The notes below the pieces were generated by a model. That model searched no databases and had not been told where the DNA came from. It was given only the letters and a program-made list of their open reading frames with translations. A program made the position numbers and the translations under genes. From Bifidobacterium callitrichidarum (GTDB taxonomy: Bacteria; Actinomycetota; Actinomycetes; Actinomycetales; Bifidobacteriaceae), in NCBI RefSeq assembly GCF_003129905.1, contig NZ_QFFM01000002.1, positions 62,001-126,000 on the forward strand: 64,000 nt of DNA. Reading direction: 5' to 3'. Shown piece by piece: positions 47,726 through 57,420 of this stretch (positions within the stretch are counted from its first letter, which is position 1; every line of letters starts with the position of its first letter).

Positions 47726-48347
47726 AAGGCGGGGCCGTCGCGTGCGACCGGTGATGCTGCGCCTTTGCTCGATGCATCACCGGTCAGTACGTGACAGTGT
47801 CCACCTTACGATTGACAACGTTTGCCATCATCATGGTTCATTCATGCAAATATGCAAGCCAGTGGTGATGCTTCGCGTTGCTTATTTCCCCACAATCCAA
47901 TGTACGGTAAGGAAGTCCGCGACTTGCCGAAGCCTAGAAAACTCTAGTCCGGGATTGACATAATTCGTTTGCGATGCGGCGAAGTATTCTGGTATGGCTC
48001 CCTGGGCTTATGGTGCGGAATCATTAATGTCATCGTTTGCATCATATGTGCAGGCAATAGGTCGAAAAGAAAGAAACATCACCAACACAGCCAGACGAAA
48101 CGTTCGCAAAAACAGGGCTCCGCAAATCGGGATGCATGTGGACTCGATGGGACCATTCTTCGATTGGTCTCACCTTACTGTGCCGTAAGCAAGCGAACAG
48201 GCTAATCGGCAGTCCACCGACAAGCCACACGGCGTGTTGTTGTCCGCACTGTGGTTGGTAGCATGCCCGAGGTGATTCACGTAATGGGCGCTCATATACG
48301 TGCCCTCACCCACGATTCCGGATCGACGACAGATGGCAAGGAGCGGC
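47726..48347. other. Long intergenic interval, no credible gene
   Basis: About 620 bases of mixed composition. Short frames exist on both strands but none has a ribosome site, conserved features or coding-like codon use. The region divides the trp/core block from the eroded accessory region and may contain decayed sequence. Confidence 0.4.
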
Positions 48348-49739
48348 ATGGATAACGAACTGTTCGAGAAAGCCCCTATTCCGAAGGCGTATTTCTCGCT
48401 GGCCATGCCGGTGGTGCTCAGCATGCTGGTCACGTTGGTTTACAACATGATTGATACCTTTTTCATCGCGCACACCGGGGACACGAACATGGTGGCCGGC
48501 GTCTCCCTGACCGCGCCCGTGTTCACCGTGATGATCGCGCTCGGCGACATCTTCGGCCTCGGCGGCGCTTCCGTCATCTCACGACTGTTCGGACAGCACA
48601 AATACGCGGACGGCAAACGACTGAGTGTGTTCTGCTTCTACGCGGCCATCGTCACGGGCCTGCTCATCGTGGCCTTCGGCCTGCTGTTCCGGCCGCAGAT
48701 GCTCACGTTACTCGGCGCGGACGGCAACACATGGCGGCATGCGTCCGATTTCTACACGCTGATCATCATCGGTTCGCCGTTCATCATCGTCTCCATGACG
48801 CCGACCAATCTGCTGCGCACGGAAGGCCACGCAGTGCAGTCCATGATCGGCTCAATCGCCGGCACGGCGGTCAACATCGTGCTCAATCCACTGTTCATCC
48901 ACGTGTTCGGCTGGGGTGCCGCCGGATCGGCCGGCGCGACCGTAATCGCGAACATCTGCACCGACGTGTACTACATCTGGTTCCTCGTCTCATGCAGCCA
49001 AAACCTGTCTATCAATCCCAAGCTCATCCTCTCCCGCATCGGCCGCGCAATCAACATTGCCGGCCATGAGATCCGCGAAATCCTCGCCATCGGCATACCC
49101 GCAGCCATCACGAACTTGACGCAAAGCGTCGGCATCGTCATGGTCAACCTGTTCCTGCTCCCTTACGGCACCGACACGGTGGCCGCAATGGGCATCGCGC
49201 TCAAGATCATCATGATCGCCGTGCTCATCTTCGCGGGGTTCGCGTTCGGCGCGCAACCGCTCATCGGCTACAACTACGGTGCCCGCAACATGCCAAGGTT
49301 GCGCGCGATCATGCGGTTCTCGTATGCGTTCCTGTGCCTGTTCGCACTTGGCATGACCGTGGTGCTGAGCCTTGCCGATCGTATGCTGATGCGCTTCTTC
49401 ATCGCCGACGAGACGATTGTGACGCTGGGCGCCGGCATGCTGCGCGTGCAGCTGCTGAGCCTGGTGTGCGTGGCGGTGGTGATGGTCGCGACATGCACGT
49501 TCCAGTCGGCAGGCAAGGCGCTCGGCGCGTTCGTGTTGTCCGTCAGCCGTCAGGGCGTGATGCTCGCCGTCACGTTGTTCGTCGGTTCGCGTCTGTTCGG
49601 CTATACAGGTGTGATTGCCGCGCAGACCATGGCCGATTTGCTCACCGCCGTGCTTGCGATCATCCTGTTCGTCGTCACACTGCTGCCGGAGCTGACGCCG
49701 GGATCTCCAGCGCGCAATGGGGCTCAACGCTCGCGGTAG
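48348..49739 (+). CDS. MATE-family efflux transporter
   Basis: The 463-residue protein has twelve helices and two homologous halves. Helix 1 begins FSLAMPVVLSMLVTLVYNMIDTFFI, followed by GGASVISRLFGQ and, in the second half, FGAQPLIGYNYGARN, typical of the NorM/DinF superfamily. The ATG has AAGGAG six bases upstream. It exports cationic or other drugs by sodium or proton exchange; the substrate is unknown. Its 3' end overlaps the end of a convergent pseudogene. Confidence 0.9.
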   Translation: MDNELFEKAPIPKAYFSLAMPVVLSMLVTLVYNMIDTFFIAHTGDTNMVAGVSLTAPVFTVMIALGDIFGLGGASVISRLFGQHKYADGKRLSVFCFYAAIVTGLLIVAFGLLFRPQMLTLLGADGNTWRHASDFYTLIIIGSPFIIVSMTPTNLLRTEGHAVQSMIGSIAGTAVNIVLNPLFIHVFGWGAAGSAGATVIANICTDVYYIWFLVSCSQNLSINPKLILSRIGRAINIAGHEIREILAIGIPAAITNLTQSVGIVMVNLFLLPYGTDTVAAMGIALKIIMIAVLIFAGFAFGAQPLIGYNYGARNMPRLRAIMRFSYAFLCLFALGMTVVLSLADRMLMRFFIADETIVTLGAGMLRVQLLSLVCVAVVMVATCTFQSAGKALGAFVLSVSRQGVMLAVTLFVGSRLFGYTGVIAAQTMADLLTAVLAIILFVVTLLPELTPGSPARNGAQRSR

Positions 49740-49987
49740 ACCTTTGTGTACGAACCTTCGGCGCGCGGACGTACGACGATGGAGTCGATGTCGATCATGT
49801 CCGTCTGGCTCAATGCCCAACGCACACATTCGGCGATGTCGCCGGCTGTGAGTGACTTGGACCGCTTGCTGTATGGCGAGCGCGGGAAGAACGCAAACGT
49901 GGTGCCGCCTTCATCGTGCGATCATTCGATGAGTTTGTTCCAGCCGCCACTGGTCGACAGGCGTAATCCGATGGAGAGTTTCGTCAT
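49724..49987 (-). pseudogene. Chimeric remnant: endonuclease IV start joined to SDR end
   Basis: From the ATG at 49987 the frame reads MTKLSIGLRLSTSGGWNKLIE, a stop (TGA), then continues as SHDEGGTTFAFFPRSPYSKRSK, which resembles the N-terminus of endonuclease IV-like TIM barrels. Without a frame change it passes into SLTAGDIAECVRWALSQ..IDIDSIVVRPR, the C-terminus of a short-chain dehydrogenase. A deletion has joined the two genes and a stop has been added. It is not functional. Confidence 0.55.
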
Positions 49988-50003
49988 GGTTGTTTTTCTT
50001 GGT

Positions 50004-52085
50004 TTATTCGTCCGTATCATTGAGCGTTTGTATCAGTTGCCGTGCCAGCGTCGGGTCGTGAAAGCGTAGCGAGCAGTCGTCGGGTTTCGTGTTGCCGAGT
50101 GGTTCGATGGTTCCGAACCAGATGAGTATGTCGTCAAATATGGCGAACACGTTGCATGATTCGACTGTATGCACTTGACAGCCTAATGCCTGTAGCCGTG
50201 TGACGTTTCGTTGTGTTCTTGCCCGTGACGTTTCGGTTGCCGTATTCGATTGTCGTACAGTGATAGTTATGGTCACTCCTCGATTAACCGCTTGCATGAT
50301 CGCCTCATCAAACTGATTGATGCCGCGTTGCGAAAGGTAGTTTGCGTTAATGGTTATCGACCGGTTGCAGCGCATGATGTCGTTCCGGAACACGGTGAGG
50401 AAATCAACTGCGGTGACAATGGCGTTCTTTGCATCGGATTGGATGCTGTCGGCGGAGGTGAGCGCATGCGTACGGTTTAGCGAGGCGGCGGTTTTGGCTT
50501 GACGAAGCATGTTGTTGGAAAGTTTGTCTGCCAGCAGCGGTTCGTATCCTTGGCTGAGATAGGTTTTCAATCGTTTTCGGTACATGGTTGAGGACATTGG
50601 CACGGTCACGTCGATGTAGTCGTAGATGCGTACTTCTCGCTTGCCATCGTTGTCGCGATGGAGCCTGCCGATATATTGGGTGACCGCCGTTTCTACGGAG
50701 ACCGGCGCGGCGAGCATGAGCGTGTCGAATCGCTTCTGGTCGAATCCTTCGCCGATGTAGCTGCCTGTCGCTACGACGGCAAGGCTTTCACTCGGGGGAA
50801 TTTGGGTGACTTGTTGGAGTTTTTCTTGTCGTATGGTCTTTTGATCTGCGCCGTAGAGAAGAATCACGTGCCGGCAGCCACGACGTTGAAGGCCGTCGGA
50901 GAGCGCTCGCGCGTGTTCGATGCGTTTGGTGAGTACGAGCGGCGTTCTTCCTGCTTGGATGACGGTCATGGTGTCGTCGAGGATCATGTCGTTGCGTGGT
51001 TTGCTGTCGCATGCGGCTTGAAGATAGTCGTGGTAGGTGAATGGTTCGATGAGATCGAGGTTGTCTGTCGTGAAGCGGGGTATGAATCGTCGGGTGAACC
51101 GTTGCGCGGCCATCTGGTCTTTGACGTCGACGGTGTATCGGATTGGCCCGCATTGCATGATGGTGATGGGTTGCATGCCGTCATCTCGTTTGATTGTGCC
51201 GGTGAGTCCGTATACGTATGTTGCGGTGGTTGTGCGTGCGATGGCTTCGGTGTCCGCGGAGGCGACGTGGTGGCATTCGTCGAAGATCACCATGCCGTAG
51301 TTGTTGACCAAGTCTTTGACGTGTTTCTCGCCCGGTATGTCGCTTCGTTCGAACAGGGATTGTGCAAGTGCGATGTCGATGATGCCGTTTGCTTCGTTTC
51401 GTCCGGCTCCGATTTAACCGATGATGCTGGGTTGTTTGCGGCTGATGCGACCGGTTTTGGTCAGTTTCGGAGGCAGCGTCATATCGATGTCGAGGAATTG
51501 TTCGAGTCGTTCTTTCCACTGGTTCAGCAATGCTGATGAGCGCAGTACGATCAGCGTGCTGGTTTTGCGTTCGGCTATGAGGTTGGCGGCGATGACGGTT
51601 TTGCCGAAGCCGGTCGGCGCCAAGAGTATGCCGTTGTCGTGCGCAAGCAGGGATTGGGCCGCGGTGGACTGCTGTGGTTGAAGCGTACCGGTGAATTTCA
51701 CACGAATGGGGTTTCCGACGTTGCGTTTGTCCGAATAGGTAACGTATGCTCCTGCGGAAGAAAGCAAGGACGCTAATTGGTCCTTGCATCCTCGTGGCAG
51801 GAGTATCGTGTCTTCGGTTTCTTCCCCGCGGTAGATGATGCGCGGTTTGTTGTATACGGGTTGGCGCATGGCTTGCGCCCGATAGAAGTCGGGGTTGGCA
51901 AATGCGGCAAGACGGCGTATCGCGTTGAGTGCCGCCGTCGTCATGCCGGTTTTGGGAATGGCAAGCATGTTACGTTCGATGATGTCGATGGTGTTCGGCA
52001 CGTCGGACGATGTTATCGTATTCCGGGGCCGAGGATGTCCTGTTCGGGAATCGTCTAACTTGCTGTGGCCCTCATGCTTGTCCAC
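50004..52085 (-). pseudogene. TOTE-type SF2 helicase with PLD-like C-terminus, interrupted
   Basis: One reading frame from the GTG at 52085 covers about 690 codons but has a TAA at 51414-51416. Before the stop: NAIRRLAAFANPDFYRAQAMR, LQPQQSTAAQSLLAHD and motif I APTGFGKTVIAANLI. After it: motif II IFDECHHV, YGLTGTIKRDDG, GEGFDQKRFDTL and QYIGRLHRD. A phospholipase-D-like end follows (FRNDIMRCNRSITIN, FAIFDDILIWFG). This order is that of helicase parts of TOTE conflict-system primase-helicases. The stop falls between motifs I and II, so the ATPase core is split. Confidence 0.75.
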
Positions 52086-53599
52086 ACGCGCGGTCGTCGT
52101 GCTATGGTCGAAGTAGCGTTGGAAGTGTCAGCTGTTTTCTCAACGGTTGGGTTAATGAGTTTGCCCAACGGCCCGTTGAGTTTTGATGCCAGTGCGGAGA
52201 TTGAACTGATTTGCTCTGAAGTTACCCGTTGGATTGATGACAGGAACGACCATTGGTCCTCGTACGGTTTGAATTGGTCATCCACGAATACGCTGTTGCC
52301 ATTATCGCGCGCCTTGCGCTGCAAGGGCAAGGCAATCAGGTTGCCGAAACCTCCGGCGGGCATTGTGTCCTGATTGGGAAACATGCGATCATATGATCGG
52401 AACGCAATACGAGTCAGATCTGATGCTTGCGTCAAGAGTACGGAACCCATGTGCCTCGCCTGCGCCGCATCTACTTGTTCGGCAAAGAACAGCCACAGGT
52501 GTCCACCGTCTCCGGATCGGGAACGTTCCACGGCCGGCTGCAGGCCGTGCTGCTCACAGACTCGTCGGACTGCCGAGATCTCACGCATCCAGCCGTCATC
52601 ATCGAAGTCAATGGCCAGAAACCAGACCTTCGAGTCTCTGGACATAGGATACAAGCCGACGACGTTGGTGAATCTGTCGTCGCGTTTGGTGAAATGGTCA
52701 AGGAGAACCTGATCGGTCAGAGGTTTGCATTGTCGCCGTTCCGGCGGAGTGGGGATGCGCTTGCCATCGGTCAGTTGAGTCCATTCGTTCGATGCAGCCG
52801 GGGCATATCCGATTTTGCCCGTCTTCTTGGAAACAAACCCATGCGCGTATACGTCATCACGGCCGCGGAACAATGATCGAAACAATCGTACTTTGCAGGC
52901 AGACGAACTATGCGCGGTGACATGTCCATTCCCGATATCGCTTTGTTTCGAAGAATCGGAAATCGTTTCCTGAACGTCCTGCATAGAACGATTCGACAAT
53001 GGATCTTGCATCGTCGCAAGTGTTTGAAACTCCAACTCGCCTTGCATGTCGGAGACATGCCGCTTCGTGCCATTCGCCTTATCGTCCGATGCTGCATCTC
53101 TTGTTGAAGACGCCTCATCCGGAACGGCGTCATGCGATTGCGTTTGCCGTAAGGCGTCGGGCCAGCCGCTCCAGTCGGTGACGGCTTCGATGTTGTTGCC
53201 GTCCGGGTCGAGGACGAAGGCCGCATAGTATCCGGGATGATAGGCGCGTGGTCCGGGAGCGCCGTTGTCGCGTCCTCCAGCGGCGAGCGCCGCGGTGTAG
53301 AAGGCACAGACGGCGGCTGGACTGTCGGCGAGGAATGCGATGTGGGTGATCGGGCAGACCGGTGCTACGGTTGTTGCGTCTTGATCGGGGGTTGCGGTGC
53401 CATCCAGTTGGGTCGCTACGGCCGGCTCGTCTATTGGGGATACGTAGAAGTCGGAGTGGAGTGTGCCGTCGTTGGCGCCGAATCCGATGGTTGGTTCGTG
53501 ATGGGCTTTGGCGATGTATCCGAGCGGTGCGAGCGCTTTCGTGTAGAATGCGATGCTGCGGTCGATGTTGCGCACCTTGAGCGTCAGATGATCAAGCAT
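52055..53599 (-). CDS. VOC-domain protein fused to TOTE-type archaeo-eukaryotic primase
   Basis: Residues 1-145 form a glyoxalase/VOC domain (MLDHLTLKVRNIDRSIAFYTKAL, YAAFVLDPDGNNIEAV). After a polar linker, residues 236-455 match the primase-like domain of TOTE conflict systems: VRLFRSLFRGRDDVYA, the catalytic D331-x-D333 in FLAIDFDDDGW, SGDGGHLWLFF (362-372), RMFPNQDT and GGFGNLIALPLQ. The last 14 residues are out of register; the helicase follows in a different frame overlapping by 31 bases, so one frameshift probably split an original single protein. A VOC-primase fusion is unusual. Confidence 0.8.
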   Translation of the reverse strand: MLDHLTLKVRNIDRSIAFYTKALAPLGYIAKAHHEPTIGFGANDGTLHSDFYVSPIDEPAVATQLDGTATPDQDATTVAPVCPITHIAFLADSPAAVCAFYTAALAAGGRDNGAPGPRAYHPGYYAAFVLDPDGNNIEAVTDWSGWPDALRQTQSHDAVPDEASSTRDAASDDKANGTKRHVSDMQGELEFQTLATMQDPLSNRSMQDVQETISDSSKQSDIGNGHVTAHSSSACKVRLFRSLFRGRDDVYAHGFVSKKTGKIGYAPAASNEWTQLTDGKRIPTPPERRQCKPLTDQVLLDHFTKRDDRFTNVVGLYPMSRDSKVWFLAIDFDDDGWMREISAVRRVCEQHGLQPAVERSRSGDGGHLWLFFAEQVDAAQARHMGSVLLTQASDLTRIAFRSYDRMFPNQDTMPAGGFGNLIALPLQRKARDNGNSVFVDDQFKPYEDQWSFLSSIQRVTSEQISSISALASKLNGPLGKLINPTVEKTADTSNATSTIARRPRVWTSMRATAS

Positions 53600-53715
53600 A
53601 CTGTCACTGTAGCGCGGATGTTCCGCTTGTGCGTTCCGAAAGAACGCGGTTCCGGCTTCAAGCCTTTAGAAGCAGATACTGACAGATTGGCATCCAGCGT
53701 AATAGGAGGCAAATC

Positions 53716-53826
53716 ATGGCGGGGAAGACGTTGGTCATCGTGGACGTGCAACCGACGTTCTGCGCGGTCGGTTGTTGCGTCAGCTCTAAAATCTGGGATC
53801 GAAAGTTACCCGGTTTCTTGATTTGA
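53716..53826 (+). pseudogene. Nicotinamidase/isochorismatase-type stub
   Basis: AGGAGGC precedes an ATG that encodes MAGKTLVIVDVQPTFC, the conserved start of nicotinamidase-like hydrolases with the catalytic aspartate in VDVQ. After codon 20 the similarity ends and a stop follows at codon 37. The DNA that replaces the rest leads to the HipBA pair, so arrival of that module probably destroyed this gene. Confidence 0.65.
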
Positions 53827-53908
53827 TACATCTTTTATTAAATAACATGCAGTATATTAGTTATTATCTGTAATAAGGAATAATTTACTGTATATAGAAG
53901 AACTCGCA

Positions 53909-54202
53909 ATGAAATACACCCCCACTGCAGTAAAACGCGACTTGAGAATCTTGGGAGAGCGCTTTTCCCAGCAACGTCGTCTGCTGTCGCTGACCGTCAC
54001 CGACGTGGCGCAGCGTGCCGGAGTCAGCCCGACCACGGTATCGAATCTCGAGCAAGGGAAAGCGGTGCGTACCGACTCGTTGCTCAGCATTGCCCGCGTA
54101 TTGCAGATGGCGGATGCGCTGGTTGCTTCATGCGACCCGTATTCGACAGATCTTGGCCGTCTCAGAGCGAACGAACAATTGCCCAAACGCGTGAGAAGGT
54201 GA
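53909..54202 (+). CDS. HipB-like antitoxin
   Basis: The 97-residue DNA-binding protein has a Cro/CI HTH (GERFSQQRRLLSLTVTDVAQRAGVSPTTVSNLEQG as the key region, about residues 15-50). It is directly upstream of the HipA-like kinase, with six bases between, the standard HipBA order. HipB neutralises HipA and represses the operon. The region before the start is AT-rich with TATATTAGTTATTAT, a likely promoter. Confidence 0.88.
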   Translation: MKYTPTAVKRDLRILGERFSQQRRLLSLTVTDVAQRAGVSPTTVSNLEQGKAVRTDSLLSIARVLQMADALVASCDPYSTDLGRLRANEQLPKRVRR

Positions 54203-54208
54203 TGCGCC

Positions 54209-55429
54209 ATGCCAGCACAAACCATTGAGGCCAAGGTTCTGACCACACTTGCGACCGGGACGGAAGTCACGGCCGGCACGTTGTACGCCGCCGGCGACGA
54301 CCTATCGTTTCGATATGACGCGGATTACGCCGTCGCGCCACATTCCTTCGATATGTTCCCGTCACTGCCACGCTCGCTGGCTCCATTCTTCTTCGCCGGT
54401 CTAGGTCCGTTTTCGGATTGCGCTCCCGACCGCTGGGGACGCAAAATCTTCGCCCGCAGCCTGAAACGAACTCGGGTCAGCGAATCGGAATACCTATTCG
54501 GTGTCAATGACCTTACCCGGCAAGGAGCGGTCCGTTTCATCGTCGACGGCAAACCGGTTGCGGGAAACGAAGGCGTCCCCGTACTGGCCAATCTGCCGGA
54601 ACTGCTGAACACCGCCGATGCGGTGGAGCAGAACCGTGAGGTGAGCGACATTTCGCTACGCAGACTGTATCGTGCGACCGGCTCGTTGGGCGGCGCCAGG
54701 CCGAAAGCCTCGGTATTTGATCGACAATCGCTGTGGCTGGCCAAGTTCCCTAAACCTAACGGCGACGATTGGGACGTCATCGGCTGGGAGGCAGTCACTC
54801 TGGAACTTGCGCGCATGATTGGCATACAGGTACCGGAACATCGCACTCTCACGGTGAACGATATTGAAGGAAGATCCAGAACCGTGCTGCTCACCAAACG
54901 ATTCGACCGTGAGTCCGCATCGTCAGTGGATAGTATGACGAGAACGCCATATATGTCTGCGATGACCGCATTAGAAGCGGCTGATGGCGACGGCGGCGAT
55001 TGGCTTGATCTGGCGGAATTCACTCGGCGAGCGGGCGGCGACACCATGGAATTATGGCATCGAGCCATGTTCGGCGCGGCAATCGGCAATCTGGACGATC
55101 ATCTGCGTAATCACGGCTATTTACGTCGCGGCAATGCCTGGGAGTTGGCTCCGGCTTTCGATATGAATCCTGAACCATATGACGCAAAGGTAATGGACAC
55201 GCATCAGATTGCGCTGTTCGGTGACGCCGAGGTCACTATGGACAAATTACGTTCCGACGATTGCCTCAGTCTGTTCGGAGTAAGCCGTAGACACGCTGAG
55301 CAATGGTCCGTGACACTGCGTTCGGTACTGTCGCAAGCGATATCGCGCGCCGCCATGCGTCATATCGATGCGCATTCCATCAACATGATGAACGGCCGGT
55401 TCGTTTCTGCAGTTGCGTCATTGCAATGA
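54209..55429 (+). CDS. HipA-like serine/threonine kinase toxin
   Basis: The 406-residue protein has the HipA layout: an N-terminal subdomain 1 (DWR-like APDRWGRKIFARSL), the glycine-rich loop GSLGGARPKA (158-167), ATP lysine in WLAKF (K179), the catalytic loop GNLDDHLRNHG (293-303, with D296) and the metal aspartate in FDMNP (D318). All key residues are present, so it should be active. HipA enzymes phosphorylate aminoacyl-tRNA synthetases and cause growth arrest; the target here is unknown. Confidence 0.9.
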   Translation: MPAQTIEAKVLTTLATGTEVTAGTLYAAGDDLSFRYDADYAVAPHSFDMFPSLPRSLAPFFFAGLGPFSDCAPDRWGRKIFARSLKRTRVSESEYLFGVNDLTRQGAVRFIVDGKPVAGNEGVPVLANLPELLNTADAVEQNREVSDISLRRLYRATGSLGGARPKASVFDRQSLWLAKFPKPNGDDWDVIGWEAVTLELARMIGIQVPEHRTLTVNDIEGRSRTVLLTKRFDRESASSVDSMTRTPYMSAMTALEAADGDGGDWLDLAEFTRRAGGDTMELWHRAMFGAAIGNLDDHLRNHGYLRRGNAWELAPAFDMNPEPYDAKVMDTHQIALFGDAEVTMDKLRSDDCLSLFGVSRRHAEQWSVTLRSVLSQAISRAAMRHIDAHSINMMNGRFVSAVASLQ

Positions 55430-55600
55430 CGATGCGGCCAGTTGCTTGTGCAACGGCAGGTGGGCTGACAGGGTCCACGTGGTGCCATGTTCGGTATGGT
55501 CGAGTGTGCCGCCGAGATGGTGGTTTCGTCAGTCAGATCGGTATCATCATTGGCATTGACGACCGGCGGCCGACTCCCGTCGAGAATACCGAGTATACGT
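55418..55600 (-). pseudogene. Possible sensor-kinase ATPase-domain remnant
   Basis: On the minus strand the 3' end reads HGTTWTLSAHLPLHKQLAASSLQ followed by a stop, which resembles the last strand of a histidine-kinase ATPase domain (HGTT-x-TL-x-LPL). Upstream the frame is broken and only VVNANDDTDLTDETT is plausible. It overlaps the last bases of hipA. The assignment is weak. Confidence 0.3.
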
Positions 55601-55647
55601 CACTCTCCGCAAGCGGTGAGCATGACGATTCCTCTCGTCGTCCCGCA

Positions 55648-56355
55648 TCAGAACAGACTAGGCGTTGGGACTTGCAGTAACGGCCGGGTCAGCGTAGAAC
55701 CACCATCCTCTAGACCGAACGCGGGGACCTCATGGAAAGATAGCTTGCGGGACAATTCGGTGCCGTCCAACTGTATGTTCGTCATCAATGCCACACCGTC
55801 GACTGAACGATTGAGCCATACGCCGGCCATGTCGTGTGGTACGAGCAGCGGCATGCGGTCATGGACTGTGGCCGGGCCATCCACGGCCTTGCAGGTGAGA
55901 ATTGTCGCGGTCAGCAGCCACGGTGTCAGGCCTTGCGATTGCGGAGCACGCCACCACGAGAATAGGCCGGCCAACAACAGTGTGGCGTCGTTCGGTGCGT
56001 GAAAATAGTACGGTCTGCGGCCGTGGAATTCGTAGTACCCGGAAGCGGGAATGATCGCGCGCATGGATTTGGCCGAGTCGGCGAACGTGGGTTTGACGCA
56101 CGCGGATTCGATGCGCGCGTTGTATGTGGGATACGACAGGTCTTTGGTGGTGCTCCACGCCGGAAGCAGCGACCAGTATGCACCGGCCAGATGACGCCGG
56201 CCGTTCTCTCCCTGCGCCACGATGCCGATGGTCTGTTTGGGCTGGAAATTGTACGACGGCTGCGGAAGCGTGGCAGAATCCGTCTGGTCTTGCTCCACGT
56301 CGAATTGCTCCGCGATTGTATCCCAATCCAAATCAGCGGCAAAGCACCTGCACAT
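55648..56355 (-). CDS. SRAP-family (YedK/HMCES) DNA-protein crosslink protein
   Basis: The family covalently caps abasic sites in single-stranded DNA through the N-terminal cysteine. Starting at MCRCFAADLDWD places the catalytic Cys at position 2 after Met removal. Other key parts are present: YNARIESACVKPTFADSAKSMRAIIPASGYYEFHGRR (conserved Asn, Glu and the YEF loop), LLAGLFSWW, and the active-site histidine in VHDRMPLLV. At 235 residues the length is normal. An upstream in-frame ATG (56397) would mask the catalytic Cys, so it is rejected. Confidence 0.92.
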   Translation of the reverse strand: MCRCFAADLDWDTIAEQFDVEQDQTDSATLPQPSYNFQPKQTIGIVAQGENGRRHLAGAYWSLLPAWSTTKDLSYPTYNARIESACVKPTFADSAKSMRAIIPASGYYEFHGRRPYYFHAPNDATLLLAGLFSWWRAPQSQGLTPWLLTATILTCKAVDGPATVHDRMPLLVPHDMAGVWLNRSVDGVALMTNIQLDGTELSRKLSFHEVPAFGLEDGGSTLTRPLLQVPTPSLF

Positions 56356-56442
56356 GGCGTTCAGCGTATCATCTGACGCCCCGCAAGCCGGTTCCACACA
56401 GTCGTATCAACCGGAGCGGCACCATGAGTGCGGCAGTGCAAC

Positions 56443-56742
56443 TCAATCGAGTCGGTTCGCGTCGATGACCCGGTCATCCAGGAACCAATAGTCGTGTGGG
56501 TCGCCGCGAAGCGCGCTGAACGGCACCGGCTCCACGCCAGCTGCGGCGGCCTTGTCGAGCAGATAGCGACGCACGATCCACGGGTACTCCAGGACACCGG
56601 ACCTTAGCTCGATGATGCGCTCGACGGTCGCGCCGGAAACCCCGAAATCCGCTCCGATTTGCTCCACGGTCAATCCAAGCAGGGCCATGTTCTCGTGAAA
56701 CTCACGGATGGTCGCCGCACGCTGTTCGGTCGTCAAAGACAT
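56443..56742 (-). CDS. DUF2316 family protein
   Basis: The 99-residue cytosolic protein matches DUF2316: MSLTTEQRAATIREFHENMALLGLTVEQIGADFG, a predicted HTH-like N-terminal half, and the conserved PVPFSALRGDPHDYWFLDDRVID. The family is small and of unknown function. The HTH-like part suggests a regulator or DNA-binding role. Confidence 0.85.
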   Translation of the reverse strand: MSLTTEQRAATIREFHENMALLGLTVEQIGADFGVSGATVERIIELRSGVLEYPWIVRRYLLDKAAAAGVEPVPFSALRGDPHDYWFLDDRVIDANRLD

Positions 56743-56885
56743 GACGCACTCCCCCTATCAATCAGTGCAAAATCCATGTCCAATTTAGTCCTGAATCACG
56801 CTACATGTTGTACATAACGGCCTTTGGGCGCGATTGCGGGCAGTGCAGTCCGACTGATGTCGAATCCGTCCGGCTACCCGGCTTG

Positions 56886-57344
56886 CTATGCATGTTTGCG
56901 GGAATGCCGGTGGGTGATTTCCGCGGTCAGAACGCCAATCAGGATGATCACGGCCAACACCCAAGCCACGTATTGCAACAGTCTGACCTGAAACACCATG
57001 GCGACGATGAACAAGCAGCCCCATAGGTTGATGCCGAGAATGGCCAGCAGCTGTTCGCGCAAACGATCAGGCCTGCGCAACCGTTCATCGGACAGCGGAT
57101 GGGCCGTTTCCCACCTGCGGCAAACGAAACCTCGAATCGCATACGCGATGGCCGCCAGCAATGCCAGACCGGCGGGCAGCATGATTGTCCAGAACGGTTT
57201 GCCCTGCCCGCCGTACCGGATGACGCCGCATGCGATGGCCGTGATGGAACACACCGCCAGAGTGAACGCGACGCCGAACGAACTCAGTTGCCGCTCACTG
57301 AACGCCATGCAGTGGGAGGTCTTCGAAGCGTTGTTTCCGTTCAT
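56886..57344 (-). CDS. Small four-helix membrane protein under palindrome control
   Basis: The 152-residue protein has four predicted membrane helices in two pairs with a basic loop between (RRWETAHPLSDERLRRPDRLREQ). No family was recognised. The ATG at 57344 is chosen because AAAGAGG lies nine bases before it. The 20-bp palindrome at 57421-57440 is 77 bases upstream, the same motif as near the ABC and two-component genes, so it is likely co-regulated with them. Confidence 0.7.
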   Translation of the reverse strand: MNGNNASKTSHCMAFSERQLSSFGVAFTLAVCSITAIACGVIRYGGQGKPFWTIMLPAGLALLAAIAYAIRGFVCRRWETAHPLSDERLRRPDRLREQLLAILGINLWGCLFIVAMVFQVRLLQYVAWVLAVIILIGVLTAEITHRHSRKHA

Positions 57345-57420
57345 GATCATCCGCCTCTTTCATCGCGGCACGCATACGTCATTACTATCATGACACGCTG
57401 CATTCAGCTCGGGAACTTGG

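Noticed and set aside
47969..48205. Small frames in the interval before the MATE gene
   Set aside because: No ribosome site, poor codon use and no recognisable features; treated as non-coding.
53857..54279. Minus-strand frame opposite hipB
   Set aside because: Ser/Arg/Val-rich shadow; hipB has an HTH and the standard position before hipA.
56356..56397. Upstream start for the SRAP protein
   Set aside because: It would bury the catalytic cysteine, which must be at position 2.
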